From: JBBRZF01 sp038236965 | Lineage (GTDB): Bacteria; Acidobacteriota; Terriglobia; Terriglobales; Acidobacteriaceae | Reading direction: 5' to 3' | NCBI GenBank assembly: GCA_038236965.1 | Contig: JBBRZF010000066.1 | Location: forward strand, 1-16,549 | Length of the DNA: 16,549 bases | Part shown: positions 8,079-15,770 of the stretch, piece after piece | How the letters are laid out: each line of letters opens with the position of its first letter | Position numbering within the stretch: position 1 is the first letter of the stretch | Made by a program: the position numbers and the translations under genes | The notes under the pieces: generated by a model | Seen by the model: only the letters and a program-made list of their open reading frames with translations | What the model was told of the DNA's origin: nothing | Databases searched by the model: none

Positions 8079-8285
8079 TTACGAACCTTGCTTCTCAGGC
8101 AATGCGCGCGTCATCTTCTGTTGTGCCGTTTCTATCGATTTCAAAATAACATTCAATCCAACCTACACCAAGTCGACTCCTGCCAGCGAAATCACCAAGC
8201 TGCCGTGGACCACCACGCCGGAGTTCAACACGTGATCGAGGATGTCGAGCAGCGACACCTCTTCATCACTCGGATAGGCCACCAT
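8079..8285 (-). pseudogene. GvpA/GvpJ/GvpM-family gas vesicle protein with in-frame amber codon
   Basis: Reading from ATG at 8285 (or GTG at 8282, better spaced from AAGGAG at 8287-8292) gives SLLDILDHVLNSGVVVHGSL and then VISLAGVDLV. This is the GvpA-superfamily pattern (SLxxxLDxVLxxGVVVxxxxxISLxGxxL). Codon 41 is TAG at 8163-8165. Beyond it the same frame continues without change of character: VGLNVILKSIETAQQ, then a charged tail to TAA at 8079-8081, 68 codons in all. The wording around the stop (DLV-stop-VGL) suggests a lost Tyr codon (TAC or TAT to TAG) and resembles the GvpJ/M/S branch more than the main shell protein GvpA. Truncation removes the second beta strand and the last helix, so a functional product needs read-through or an error in the sequence. 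It lies upstream of gvpF/L in the same orientation. Confidence 0.75.
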
Positions 8286-8286
8286 A

Positions 8287-8292
8287 CTCCTT
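8287..8292 (-). promoter_or_regulatory. Shine-Dalgarno of the GvpA-like gene
   Basis: AAGGAG (minus strand) is one base from ATG 8285 and four bases from GTG 8282. The spacing argues that the GTG may be the real start. Its good match supports this having been an expressed gene. Confidence 0.5.
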
Positions 8293-8357
8293 TGTGACCG
8301 TACATGGCAGCTGATCCGGAATTTGCGGTACTTGGCGGGACCGCGCCACACGAGGGA

Positions 8358-11300
8358 TCAGTCGCCCGTCAGCAGCGCCTCTTCTTTCTCGATCTCTTCC
8401 TTCGTGAGCTTGTCGCGATAGATATGACCGCCCACCCAGTTTTGCAGATTCTCCATGTACGTGTAGATGACCGGCGTGATGTACAGCGTGATCAGTTGCG
8501 AGAACATCAGCCCGCCCACCACTGCGAGCCCCAACGGACGCCGCGATTCGGCTCCCGCTCCAAGTCCCATGGCGATTGGCAACGTACCCATCAAGGCGGC
8601 CATCGTCGTCATCATGATGGGACGGAAACGAACCAGGCATCCTAGGTAGATCGCTTCTTCCGGAGTCTTGCCGTGCTCACGCTGAGCTTCCAGAGCGAAA
8701 TCGATCATCATGATGGCGTTCTTCTTCACGATGCCGATGAGCATGATGATGCCGACGAACGCATACAGGTTCAAATCAAGATGGAACAGTTGCAGCGTCA
8801 GCAGCGCGCCAAATCCGGCCGACGGTAGTCCCGAAAGAATCGTGATGGGGTGGATAAAGCTTTCGTACAACACACCTAGAACGATGTAGATCACCAGAAT
8901 AGAGAGCACCAGCAACCATCCCAATCCTTTTAGCGAGGACTGGAACGCTTGCGCAGTACCTTGGAACGTAGCCGTGATGGAGGCCGGAAGTGTTTGCCGC
9001 CCCAATTCTTGCACGCGATTTACTGCGTCGCCAAGCGCGACACCCGGCGCCGGATTAAAGGAGATGGTCACCGCCGGAAGCTGACCTTGGTGATTGACCG
9101 TCAGCGGTCCCACCGAGCGCCGCAAGGTAGCGACGGTGCTCAGCGGAACGAGTTGCGATCCGCCCGGTGCGATTTGCGTGGACGTCGTCACAGTCGACGG
9201 ACTGCTGGGATTCACCGCCGTCGCGCCGCTGCTGCTGGAACTGCTCGCCGGAGGAGTCGCTCGAATGTACAGCCGCGAAAGCGCGTCCGGATCAAGTTGG
9301 AATTCCGGCTTCACTTCGACGATGACACGATAGGCGTTGTTCGGCTGGTAGATGGTCGTTACCTGTTGCTGTCCGAAAGCCGAGCCCAGCGTGCTCTGTA
9401 TCTGCTGCGGCGAAATGCCAAGACGCGACGCCTTGTCGCGGTCCATATCCACATTCAGCTGCGGGTTCTTCAATTGCAGATCGCTGGTCACATCCTGCAA
9501 TTGCGGAAGCTGTTGCAGCTTCGTCATCAGCTCCTGCGAAACGCGGTACAACTCCTGCGTGTCCGGCCCTTGCAATGTGTATTGATATTGACTCTTACTC
9601 GAGCGTCCGCCGATCTGGATGGCCTGCGGTTCCTGCGCATATACCGTGATGCCCGGCAATTTAGCGAAGTCCTTTCGCAACTGCTGCACCAGGTCGTGCG
9701 CAGACACGCGCTCGTTGCGCGGTTTCAGGCGCATGAAGAGGCGTCCGGTATTGCCGCCGCCACCGCCTATCGCCGACATGAAGCCTTCCACATTCTTGTT
9801 CGTCGCCAGTACCGCCGCCGCCGTCTGCTGATGACGCATCATGTCCGCGAAAGAGATGCCCTGCGCTGCTTCCGTCGGAGCAAATATCTGTCCCGTATCT
9901 TCCGTCGGCAGGAAGCCTTTTGGTGTGACTATGAACATATAAATGGTTGCGCCCAACACGACGAACGAGACCATCAGCGTCACAAAGCGGAAGCGGATCG
10001 CGATCTGCAACGTGACATCGTAACCATGCAGCAGTTTGTCGAATCCGCGCTCGAAGAACATGTACAGCTTGCCGTGCTTCTGTTCTGCGTGCGACTTCAG
10101 GAAGCGGCTCGCCAGCATCGGCGTCAGCGTCAGTGACACCAAACCTGACACCAGAATCGCCGTCATGATCGTGACTGCAAATTCATGCAGCAGGCGTCCA
10201 ACCAATCCGCCCATGAACATAACGGGGATGAAGACCGCAGCCAGCGAGATCGTCATGGAGAGAATCGTGAATCCGATCTCTCGCGAACCCTTCAGCGCAG
10301 CTTCCAGCGGGCCTTCGCCCATTTCCATGTGGCGCACGATGTTCTCGAGCATCACGATGGCGTCGTCCACCACGAATCCTACTGACAGCGTCAATGCCAT
10401 CAGCGACAGATTGTCCAAACTGTAGCCCAACAGGTACATCACTGCGAACGTGCCCACGATGGACATCGGCAAGGCCATCGACGGAATGATCGTCGCCGAC
10501 AGGTTTCGCAGGAAGAGGAAGATCACCATGATGACCAGGCCGATGGTCAACATCAGCGTGAACTTCACGTCGCCCACCGATTCACGGATCGAGTCGGAGC
10601 GGTCGTACAAGATGCTGAGATTCACTGCCGCCGGAATCTGCTGACGGAACGCAGGCATCAGGGCCTTGATGCTATCTACGACTTCAACCGTATTCGTGCC
10701 CGGCTGGCGTTGGATCGCCAGAACAATAGCGCGCTCGCCCTTGCCGTTCGTATAGTACCAACTCGCGTTCTTGTCGTTTTCAACGCTGTCAATAATGTTG
10801 CCGAGCTCGCCCAGCCGCACGGGGCTTCCATTGCGATAGCTGATGATCAGCGGAACGTAATCCTTCGCCGTCAGTAGCTGGCCGTTCGACTGGATGGTGA
10901 ACGCCTGGTAGTTGCCCCACAGCGTGCCTGTCGCCTGGTTGACGTTGCCCTTCTGTATTCCGGAAACTACTTCGTCGATTCCGATCTGGCGCGCCGCTAG
11001 AAGTTGCGGATCGAGATCAGCGTGTACCGCGTACTTCTGCGCACCAAAGACAGAGACCTGCGCTACGCCATTCACCATGGAGATGCGCTGCGCCATCGTC
11101 GTCTCGGCATATTCATCCACATCCGAAAGACGCATCGTCTGCGAACTCAATACCAGGTAAAGGATCGGCTGGTCGGCCGGGTTCACCTTCTGGAACGAGG
11201 GCGGTGCCGGCATGTTCTGAGGAAGGTCGCGATTCGATTTCGAGATCATCGACTGCACGTCCTGTGCAGCCGCGTCGATATTTCGGTCCAGCGAGAATTG

Positions 11301-11579
11301 CAGCGTGATGCTCGTCGAGCCCAGCGAATTCGACGAAGTCATCGAATCAACGCCGGCGATGGTGGAGAACTGCTTTTCCAGCGGCATCGCGACTGCCGTC
11401 GACATCGTCTCCGGGCTGGCGCCCGGCAAGTTCGCGTTCACGGTGATCGTCGGGAAATCGACGTTCGGCAGATCGCTTACAGGCAACAACCGGTAGCCCA
11501 CCACTCCAAATAGCAGAATGGCCACCATGATCAAGGTGGTCATCACAGGACGCTTAATAAATAGTTCAGCAATATTCAT
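8358..11579 (-). CDS. RND-type multidrug efflux pump, inner-membrane transporter
   Basis: A 1073-residue AcrB/MdtB-like proton-driven transporter of the hydrophobe/amphiphile efflux family. It exports drugs or other amphiphiles from the periplasm and inner membrane through an outer membrane channel, with a periplasmic adaptor. The N-terminus MNIAELFIKRPVMTTLIM is typical. Two membrane halves flank large periplasmic loops. The proton relay is present: Asp405-Asp406 in VGFVVDDAIVMLENI (helix 4) and Lys952 or Lys953 in GIVKKNAIMMIDFALEA (helix 10). Loop motifs such as PNVDFPTITVNANLPGASPE match MdtB/C-like pumps. A Ser/Thr-rich insertion occurs at about 776-807 in the second periplasmic loop. 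The gene follows the membrane fusion protein after 103 bases and belongs to the TetR-controlled operon. No outer membrane factor gene is present in the window. Substrate unknown. Confidence 0.95.
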   Translation of the reverse strand: MNIAELFIKRPVMTTLIMVAILLFGVVGYRLLPVSDLPNVDFPTITVNANLPGASPETMSTAVAMPLEKQFSTIAGVDSMTSSNSLGSTSITLQFSLDRNIDAAAQDVQSMISKSNRDLPQNMPAPPSFQKVNPADQPILYLVLSSQTMRLSDVDEYAETTMAQRISMVNGVAQVSVFGAQKYAVHADLDPQLLAARQIGIDEVVSGIQKGNVNQATGTLWGNYQAFTIQSNGQLLTAKDYVPLIISYRNGSPVRLGELGNIIDSVENDKNASWYYTNGKGERAIVLAIQRQPGTNTVEVVDSIKALMPAFRQQIPAAVNLSILYDRSDSIRESVGDVKFTLMLTIGLVIMVIFLFLRNLSATIIPSMALPMSIVGTFAVMYLLGYSLDNLSLMALTLSVGFVVDDAIVMLENIVRHMEMGEGPLEAALKGSREIGFTILSMTISLAAVFIPVMFMGGLVGRLLHEFAVTIMTAILVSGLVSLTLTPMLASRFLKSHAEQKHGKLYMFFERGFDKLLHGYDVTLQIAIRFRFVTLMVSFVVLGATIYMFIVTPKGFLPTEDTGQIFAPTEAAQGISFADMMRHQQTAAAVLATNKNVEGFMSAIGGGGGNTGRLFMRLKPRNERVSAHDLVQQLRKDFAKLPGITVYAQEPQAIQIGGRSSKSQYQYTLQGPDTQELYRVSQELMTKLQQLPQLQDVTSDLQLKNPQLNVDMDRDKASRLGISPQQIQSTLGSAFGQQQVTTIYQPNNAYRVIVEVKPEFQLDPDALSRLYIRATPPASSSSSSGATAVNPSSPSTVTTSTQIAPGGSQLVPLSTVATLRRSVGPLTVNHQGQLPAVTISFNPAPGVALGDAVNRVQELGRQTLPASITATFQGTAQAFQSSLKGLGWLLVLSILVIYIVLGVLYESFIHPITILSGLPSAGFGALLTLQLFHLDLNLYAFVGIIMLIGIVKKNAIMMIDFALEAQREHGKTPEEAIYLGCLVRFRPIMMTTMAALMGTLPIAMGLGAGAESRRPLGLAVVGGLMFSQLITLYITPVIYTYMENLQNWVGGHIYRDKLTKEEIEKEEALLTGD

Positions 11580-11682
11580 GAATTAGACTTCCAACTTACG
11601 GGACCAGCTAGTCTTTCGACCCAAGACAATGCGTCACTCGGGAACTAAGTTCTTGATTCGCACTTCCCCGATTCGCAATCTC

Positions 11683-12867
11683 TTATTTCTTCGCGTCCTG
11701 CTGCGGCTTTGCCGCTCCGGCATTCTGCTGCTGCTGACTGCTCGGCGCCTTGATCTCGATTTTCGCTCCCGGCACCAGTCGCGATTGTCCGTCCACTACG
11801 ACCACTTCGCCCGGATTGACGCCGGACTTGACCACCAGAGTATTTCCGTATTGCGTGCCGATGGTCACCGTACGCGATTCCACCGTCTTGTCGCCCTTAA
11901 CAACGAATAGATAAGTTCCCTGCTGTCCTGCCTGCACCGATTGCGACGGAACCACTATGGCATTCGCTTGTGTCGTCAGCCGCATGTTCAAGTTCACGAA
12001 CTGCCCCGGCCAGAGCCTGCGGTCGGTGTTCGGGAACTGCGCTTTCATCGAGATGGTGCCGGTCGCCGGGTCCACCGCATTGTTCACAAATTCCAACTTG
12101 CCCATCGCCGGGGGAACGCTGGGGTCGCTGAACGAAGCTTGTACCTTCATCGCACCCGAGCCCATGTACTTTTTCACGTCCGCAAGGTGGCGTTCTGGGA
12201 TTGCGAAGGTGGCATAGATAGGCTCGACCTGGTTAATGACCACCAGCGGCAGGTCGTTGGCTTTCGCCAGATTCCCTGCCTTGATCAATACGTCGCCCGT
12301 ACGTCCATCAATAGACGAATAGATCTTCGTGTATTGCAGGTTCACCTTTGACGCTTCTACCGCGGCCTTGTCAGCTTCCAACACGCCTTCGAACTGGTCG
12401 GCCGAGCTCTGCATCTGGTCAAACTGTTCGCGCGCAACTACGCCTTCTTTGAAGAGCGCCGAGTAACGTTTTGCCTGCACAGCGGCATTCGCCGCCGCCG
12501 ACATATCCTTTGCCAGTTGACCCTTCGCTTTGCCCAAGTCGGCCTGGAAGCTGCGCGGATCCAGCGTGAACAGCAATTGCCCTTTTTTCACGTCCTGGCC
12601 CTGCGTGAAATGCACCGTCATCACCTGTGCGGTCACCATCGACTTCACTTGCACGTTGGAGTACGGCTCCACGTTGCCAATGGCCATCAGTTGCACCGGG
12701 ACGTCCTGCTGCATAACGTCGGCCACCATCACCGGGATCACCGGCGCTGCCATTGCGGCCTTCGTCTCCTTCTTGCATCCCGCAAGAACGAACGCCATGA
12801 CTACCAGGACCACTACTATGCCCTTCATGATGTTTGGGCAAATTCGATTTAAAGATTGCGAGCTCAT
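11683..12867 (-). CDS. RND efflux periplasmic adaptor (membrane fusion protein), lipoprotein
   Basis: A 394-residue HlyD/AcrA-type adaptor that links the RND pump to an outer membrane channel. A lipobox LAGC with the lipidated Cys31 follows a hydrophobic stretch. Downstream come the barrel-sandwich half (about 45-95: VQLMAIGNVEPYSNVQVKS...GQDVKKGQLLFTLD), an alpha-helical hairpin (about 110-175), the second lipoyl half (NLQYTKIYSSIDGRTGDVLIKAGNLA), a beta-barrel region (about 210-300) and a membrane-proximal domain, then a Gln-rich tail. The ATG at 12867 overlaps the tetR stop (ATGA), indicating coupled translation, with AAGGAA nine bases upstream. Met14 (12828) would give a signal peptide of more usual length and is the alternative start. 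The partner pump follows directly. Confidence 0.93.
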   Translation of the reverse strand: MSSQSLNRICPNIMKGIVVVLVVMAFVLAGCKKETKAAMAAPVIPVMVADVMQQDVPVQLMAIGNVEPYSNVQVKSMVTAQVMTVHFTQGQDVKKGQLLFTLDPRSFQADLGKAKGQLAKDMSAAANAAVQAKRYSALFKEGVVAREQFDQMQSSADQFEGVLEADKAAVEASKVNLQYTKIYSSIDGRTGDVLIKAGNLAKANDLPLVVINQVEPIYATFAIPERHLADVKKYMGSGAMKVQASFSDPSVPPAMGKLEFVNNAVDPATGTISMKAQFPNTDRRLWPGQFVNLNMRLTTQANAIVVPSQSVQAGQQGTYLFVVKGDKTVESRTVTIGTQYGNTLVVKSGVNPGEVVVVDGQSRLVPGAKIEIKAPSSQQQQNAGAAKPQQDAKK

Positions 12868-13571
12868 CGTTCAGTTTTCCTTAACTGCTTCTTCGGAGCC
12901 TCGGCCCCGAGCGCGATCTTGTCCTTCTCTTGCTCCTCGTCAACAAACTGCGTGGCAGCCATGCCGTCCAGCCATATCGTCGTTACAACTTCACTTACTT
13001 GCACCGGATCGTAATCGTTCAATTTGCATCCGCCGAACAGGTCCTGGATCATCGAGTGATAAACCACCATTCCCAGGAATCCTCGCGCTGCCAATACAGG
13101 GTCTATCGCGCGGAATGAGCCTTCCGAGACTTTCTGCCTTATATAGTCGGCTATCAGCTCGTAATACTCTGTGACGTAAACCTTAAAGAAGCGTGACGAC
13201 AGCGTGTGATTTTCCAAGGCGCTAAAGAGCAGCAACCGGCTGAGCGAGGGATCGTCTATCCGACGGCGCAGGATATGTTGCACCAGTTTCTGGAAAGTCT
13301 CTCGCGGCGTGCCTCCTGCTTCCAGAATCTCCCTCATGCGGTTTTTCGTGCCGCCGAGCCTGATCTTTTGCTCGATGATCGCCCAGTACAAGTCCTCTTT
13401 CGACGGAAAGTGCCGAAAGATGATGGCTTCGTTCACCCGCGCCTGTTGCGCAATCTCGCGCGTTGTGGTGCCCTCGTAGCCTTGCCCGGCAAAGAGGTCG
13501 GTCGCCACCTCGATGATCTGCTGGCGACGGTCTTCTGCCGAGAATCTATGTTGTTGCTGGATTGTTCCCAT
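12864..13571 (-). CDS. TetR/AcrR-family transcriptional repressor of the efflux operon
   Basis: A 235-residue one-component regulator. The N-terminal TetR DNA-binding domain spans about 12-62: RRQQIIEVATDLFAGQGYEG, then the helix-turn-helix TTREIAQQARVNEAIIFRHFPSKEDLY with the family-typical F-x-HFPSKEDLY ending. The C-terminal ligand/dimer domain (about 70-220) has no recognisable motif, so the inducer cannot be predicted. It is the first gene of the minus-strand operon, with its stop overlapping the adaptor start. A palindrome at 13576-13591, four bases before its ATG and downstream of a TATAAT box, is the obvious operator and implies autorepression together with the pump genes. The leader is very short and has no Shine-Dalgarno, so translation may initiate weakly. 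TetR-adaptor-pump is a common arrangement. Confidence 0.93.
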   Translation of the reverse strand: MGTIQQQHRFSAEDRRQQIIEVATDLFAGQGYEGTTTREIAQQARVNEAIIFRHFPSKEDLYWAIIEQKIRLGGTKNRMREILEAGGTPRETFQKLVQHILRRRIDDPSLSRLLLFSALENHTLSSRFFKVYVTEYYELIADYIRQKVSEGSFRAIDPVLAARGFLGMVVYHSMIQDLFGGCKLNDYDPVQVSEVVTTIWLDGMAATQFVDEEQEKDKIALGAEAPKKQLRKTER

Positions 13572-13575
13572 ATGA

Positions 13576-13591
13576 GTAAGTAGTTACTTAC
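13576..13591. promoter_or_regulatory. Palindromic TetR operator
   Basis: GTAAGTA, spacer GT, TACTTAC: a perfect 7+7 inverted repeat. It overlaps the expected transcription start of the tetR-adaptor-RND operon. Bound TetR would block initiation. The divergent NDH-2 gene begins about 98 bases away and could also be affected. Confidence 0.75.
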
Positions 13592-13618
13592 ATTATATAG
13601 ATGCAAGGCTAAACGCAA
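13592..13618 (-). promoter_or_regulatory. Sigma-70-type promoter of tetR operon
   Basis: On the minus strand a perfect TATAAT (13592-13597) lies directly upstream of the operator. A weak -35 candidate, TTGCGT (13613-13618), is 15 bases away. The start of transcription would fall inside the palindrome. The -10 is strong evidence, the -35 weak. Confidence 0.6.
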
Positions 13619-13688
13619 GGCGCGTGAACGTCTTGGATTCATTCACCTTAGACAGACGGTTCAGGTCGCAAAAAGACATCAACTTTCT

Positions 13689-15101
13689 TTGGGAATCTCG
13701 AATCTAAAAAATGTGCTGGAACCTCATATCATCATTGTCGGCGGCGGGTTTGCCGGGCTGTATGCAGCCAAGGGTTTGGGCAATTGGCCTTGCAAGGTCA
13801 CCATCGTTGACCGGAAAAATCACCATACATTCCAGCCTCTGCTTTACCAGGTAGCCAGCGCGGGACTTTCGCCCGGGGAGATAGCCGTTCCTATTCGCGA
13901 GATCATGCGTCACTACTCGAATACCGAGGTTCTGCTGGCCGAAGTGACCGGATTCGACCTTGAGCAGCGGCGGGTGAAGCTGGGGCCAGATTCCCTGCCG
14001 TACGACTACCTCATCGTCGCCGCTGGGGCGACGCACACATACTTCGGACACGATGAGTGGGAGCCCTTTGCTCCCGGGTTGAAGACCGTGGAAGATGCGA
14101 CCGAGATACGGCGTCGCGTTCTGCTGGCGTTCGAAATCGCCGAGCGCAAGGCTCGCTTGGAAAATAAGCACGAGCCTTTAACCTTCGTCATCGTGGGCGG
14201 CGGACCGACAGGCGTGGAACTGGCGGGAGCCTTGGCCGAGATTGCGCAACGCACCATCGCCAAAGATTTCCGCACAGTGGACACGCGCGGCACGCGAATC
14301 CTGCTGGTCGAGGCCGGGCCACGCATCCTTAGTGCATATCCGGAAGACCTATCGGCCAGCGCCGTGAAGCAACTGCAACATCTTGGCGTAGAGGTAATGA
14401 CCGGAGTTCCTGTCACCGACATCGGCGCCGACTACGTTCGCGTTGGCGACCAAAGGATTGCCTCGTCTGTAACGCTTTGGGGCGCGGGCGTGTTGGCCTC
14501 GTCGCTGGGGAAGAAGCTGGTCGAGGCCGCGAATCTGTCGTCGGCGAATGCGGGACCAGTGCCATCGCCAGGCAGCAACTCTCCGGTTGCGGCTGTCGAT
14601 CGCGCTGGGCGCGTGCTGGTGAATTCCGACCTGACGTTGCCGGGACATCCGGAGGTGTTCATCTGCGGCGACCTGGCGTTGTTGAAGAATACGGATGGCA
14701 AGCCAATTCCCGGCATCGCGCCAGCGGCCATACAGATGGGTCAATATGCGGCGCGCACCATCCTGGAAGAACGCATCGGTCACGCGCGCAAGCCGTTCCA
14801 CTACCGCGATAAGGGTTCGCTGGCGACCATCGGACGCAAGGCTGCAGTGGGAACCATCGGCAAGGCGCACCTTACCGGATTGATCGCGTGGCTCGCGTGG
14901 CTCTTCATACACATCTTCTATCTCATCGGATTCCGCAACCGCATTGCGGTGCTGTCGGATTGGGCGTGGGCGTACTTCACTTACAAGCGCGGTGCACGAC
15001 TGATCACCGGAAACTCGGCCACAGTCGCGCCGCAGGCAACCCCCGGAAAGATGCACGAACTCAATCCCGAAGATGCGCCGCCTTCGCGTAAAGTATCGTA
15101 A
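13689..15101 (+). CDS. ndh: Type II NADH:quinone oxidoreductase (NDH-2)
   Basis: A single-subunit flavoprotein that oxidises NADH and reduces membrane quinone without pumping protons. The FAD-binding motif VGGGFAGLYAAKGL lies at 17-30 and the NADH-binding motif VIVGGGPTGVELAGALAEI at 167-185. ICGDLA near 325-330, before a PGIAPAAIQMGQYAA segment, is the second FAD-contacting region. NDH-2 signatures HHTFQPLLYQVASAGLSP and a C-terminal amphipathic or membrane-anchoring stretch (about 395-440: GLIAWLAWLFIHIFYLIGF) are present. It has 470 residues, slightly long because of an insertion near 284-302 and a C-terminal tail. No ATG is available: TTG at 13689 is used here and GTG at 13713 is a good alternative, neither with a clear ribosome site. 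Its stop overlaps the next ATG by one base. Confidence 0.92.
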   Translation: MGISNLKNVLEPHIIIVGGGFAGLYAAKGLGNWPCKVTIVDRKNHHTFQPLLYQVASAGLSPGEIAVPIREIMRHYSNTEVLLAEVTGFDLEQRRVKLGPDSLPYDYLIVAAGATHTYFGHDEWEPFAPGLKTVEDATEIRRRVLLAFEIAERKARLENKHEPLTFVIVGGGPTGVELAGALAEIAQRTIAKDFRTVDTRGTRILLVEAGPRILSAYPEDLSASAVKQLQHLGVEVMTGVPVTDIGADYVRVGDQRIASSVTLWGAGVLASSLGKKLVEAANLSSANAGPVPSPGSNSPVAAVDRAGRVLVNSDLTLPGHPEVFICGDLALLKNTDGKPIPGIAPAAIQMGQYAARTILEERIGHARKPFHYRDKGSLATIGRKAAVGTIGKAHLTGLIAWLAWLFIHIFYLIGFRNRIAVLSDWAWAYFTYKRGARLITGNSATVAPQATPGKMHELNPEDAPPSRKVS

Positions 15102-15574
15102 TGAGCGAAGCGCATCTGGAAGAACGTCTGCATGATCCCGCGCGCGACCTGGTGCTGGTGGATATGGATGGCACGCTTGCGGACGTGACGCATCGACTGC
15201 ATTACATCAAGAGCGCGAAGAAGGACTGGAAGCGCTTCTTCCAGTGCATGCACGAAGACCCGCCTAATCAAGTGGTGATGGAGTGGGTGCGCAACCTGGC
15301 GCCGGAATACCGTGTGGTCATCGTGACCGGGCGTCCGGACCTATATCGGCAGCAGACGATTGACTGGCTGGCGCGGCACGATGTCTGCTACGACGCGATA
15401 CTGATGCGGCGTGAGGGCGACCATCGTCCCGATTATGTGGTGAAGAAGGAGGTGCTGGGCTCGGTGGACCGGGAGCGGGTGGCGTTCGTCATCGACGACC
15501 GCCCCAACGTCTGCGACATGTGGCGGGAGTGCGGACTGAGGACGATACAGGTGTCGGCGGGGGAATCGTATTAA
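15101..15574 (+). CDS. HAD-family polynucleotide 3'-phosphatase-like protein
   Basis: A 157-residue stand-alone HAD phosphatase resembling the 3'-phosphatase half of T4 polynucleotide kinase (PseT) and related RNA/DNA end-repair proteins. Motif I is DMDGTLAD (nucleophile Asp21, acid/base Asp23), motif II is VTGRP with Thr76, motif III is the Lys115/Lys116 pair, and motif IV is IDDRPNVCDMWR (Asp132, Asp133). Family-specific features include HRLHYI after motif I, the DW-x-x-FF segment, T-x-x-WL-x-x-H, LMRREGDHRPD and the MWRECGLRTIQV ending. No kinase or ligase domain is attached. The ATG is embedded in the NDH-2 stop (TAATG), so the two are cotranscribed, though no functional link is evident. 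A biological substrate of nucleic acid ends is inferred from family resemblance. Confidence 0.8.
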   Translation: MSEAHLEERLHDPARDLVLVDMDGTLADVTHRLHYIKSAKKDWKRFFQCMHEDPPNQVVMEWVRNLAPEYRVVIVTGRPDLYRQQTIDWLARHDVCYDAILMRREGDHRPDYVVKKEVLGSVDRERVAFVIDDRPNVCDMWRECGLRTIQVSAGESY

Positions 15575-15597
15575 TTTTTTGTGTGAAGGGTAGATTC

Positions 15598-15693
15598 GCA
15601 AGTTATTGGAAACAGGTGCGTTACCGGAATGGCGGCTGTAAAATATTGAGGACAGGCTAGTTACACGTAAAGTATTGATGACAGGGCGATTAG
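15598..15693 (+). repeat. Three degenerate 27-base direct repeats
   Basis: Copies begin at 15598, 15638 and 15667. They share an approximate pattern of G-[TC]-AA-x-[TA]-TATTG, then a GACAGG-like core and a TTA-containing end. Spacing is irregular (40 then 29). The third copy contributes the left arm of the terminator hairpin. Confidence 0.45.
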
Positions 15694-15714
15694 GCCCTGT
15701 TCTTTGTGTTTTTG
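15680..15714 (+). terminator. Probable terminator of the ndh-phosphatase operon
   Basis: ACAGGGC, loop GATTAG, GCCCTGT gives a seven-pair stem followed by TTCTTTGTGTTTTT. It lies 105 bases after the phosphatase stop and is oriented to end that transcript. Confidence 0.65.
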
Positions 15715-15730
15715 GGAGACTGGAAATGCG

Positions 15731-15770
15731 GGATAGATGCGTTTGGGAGGCGGATAGATCCGTTTGCGAG
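15731..15770 (+). repeat. Tandem 21-base direct repeat
   Basis: GGATAGATGCGTTTGGGAG (15731-15749) and GGATAGATCCGTTTGCGAG (15752-15770) differ at two positions. Weaker relatives (GATAAATCGGTTAGAGG, GATAAGTGCGGTTAGG) continue to about 15850, suggesting an old tandem array. Confidence 0.55.

Noticed and set aside
8949..10136. 395-codon plus-strand open frame
   Set aside because: Arg/His-rich shadow of the RND pump gene, which is unambiguous on the other strand.
15577..15591. TTTTTTGTGTGAAGGG as an inverted copy of sequence at 5197-5217, suggesting a long inverted repeat around the region
   Set aside because: Shared stretch is about 11 bases plus an A/T run and does not extend; chance similarity is sufficient.
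15598..15770. CRISPR array
   Set aside because: Repeat copies are degenerate, few and irregularly spaced, with no cas gene and no conserved repeat-spacer pattern.
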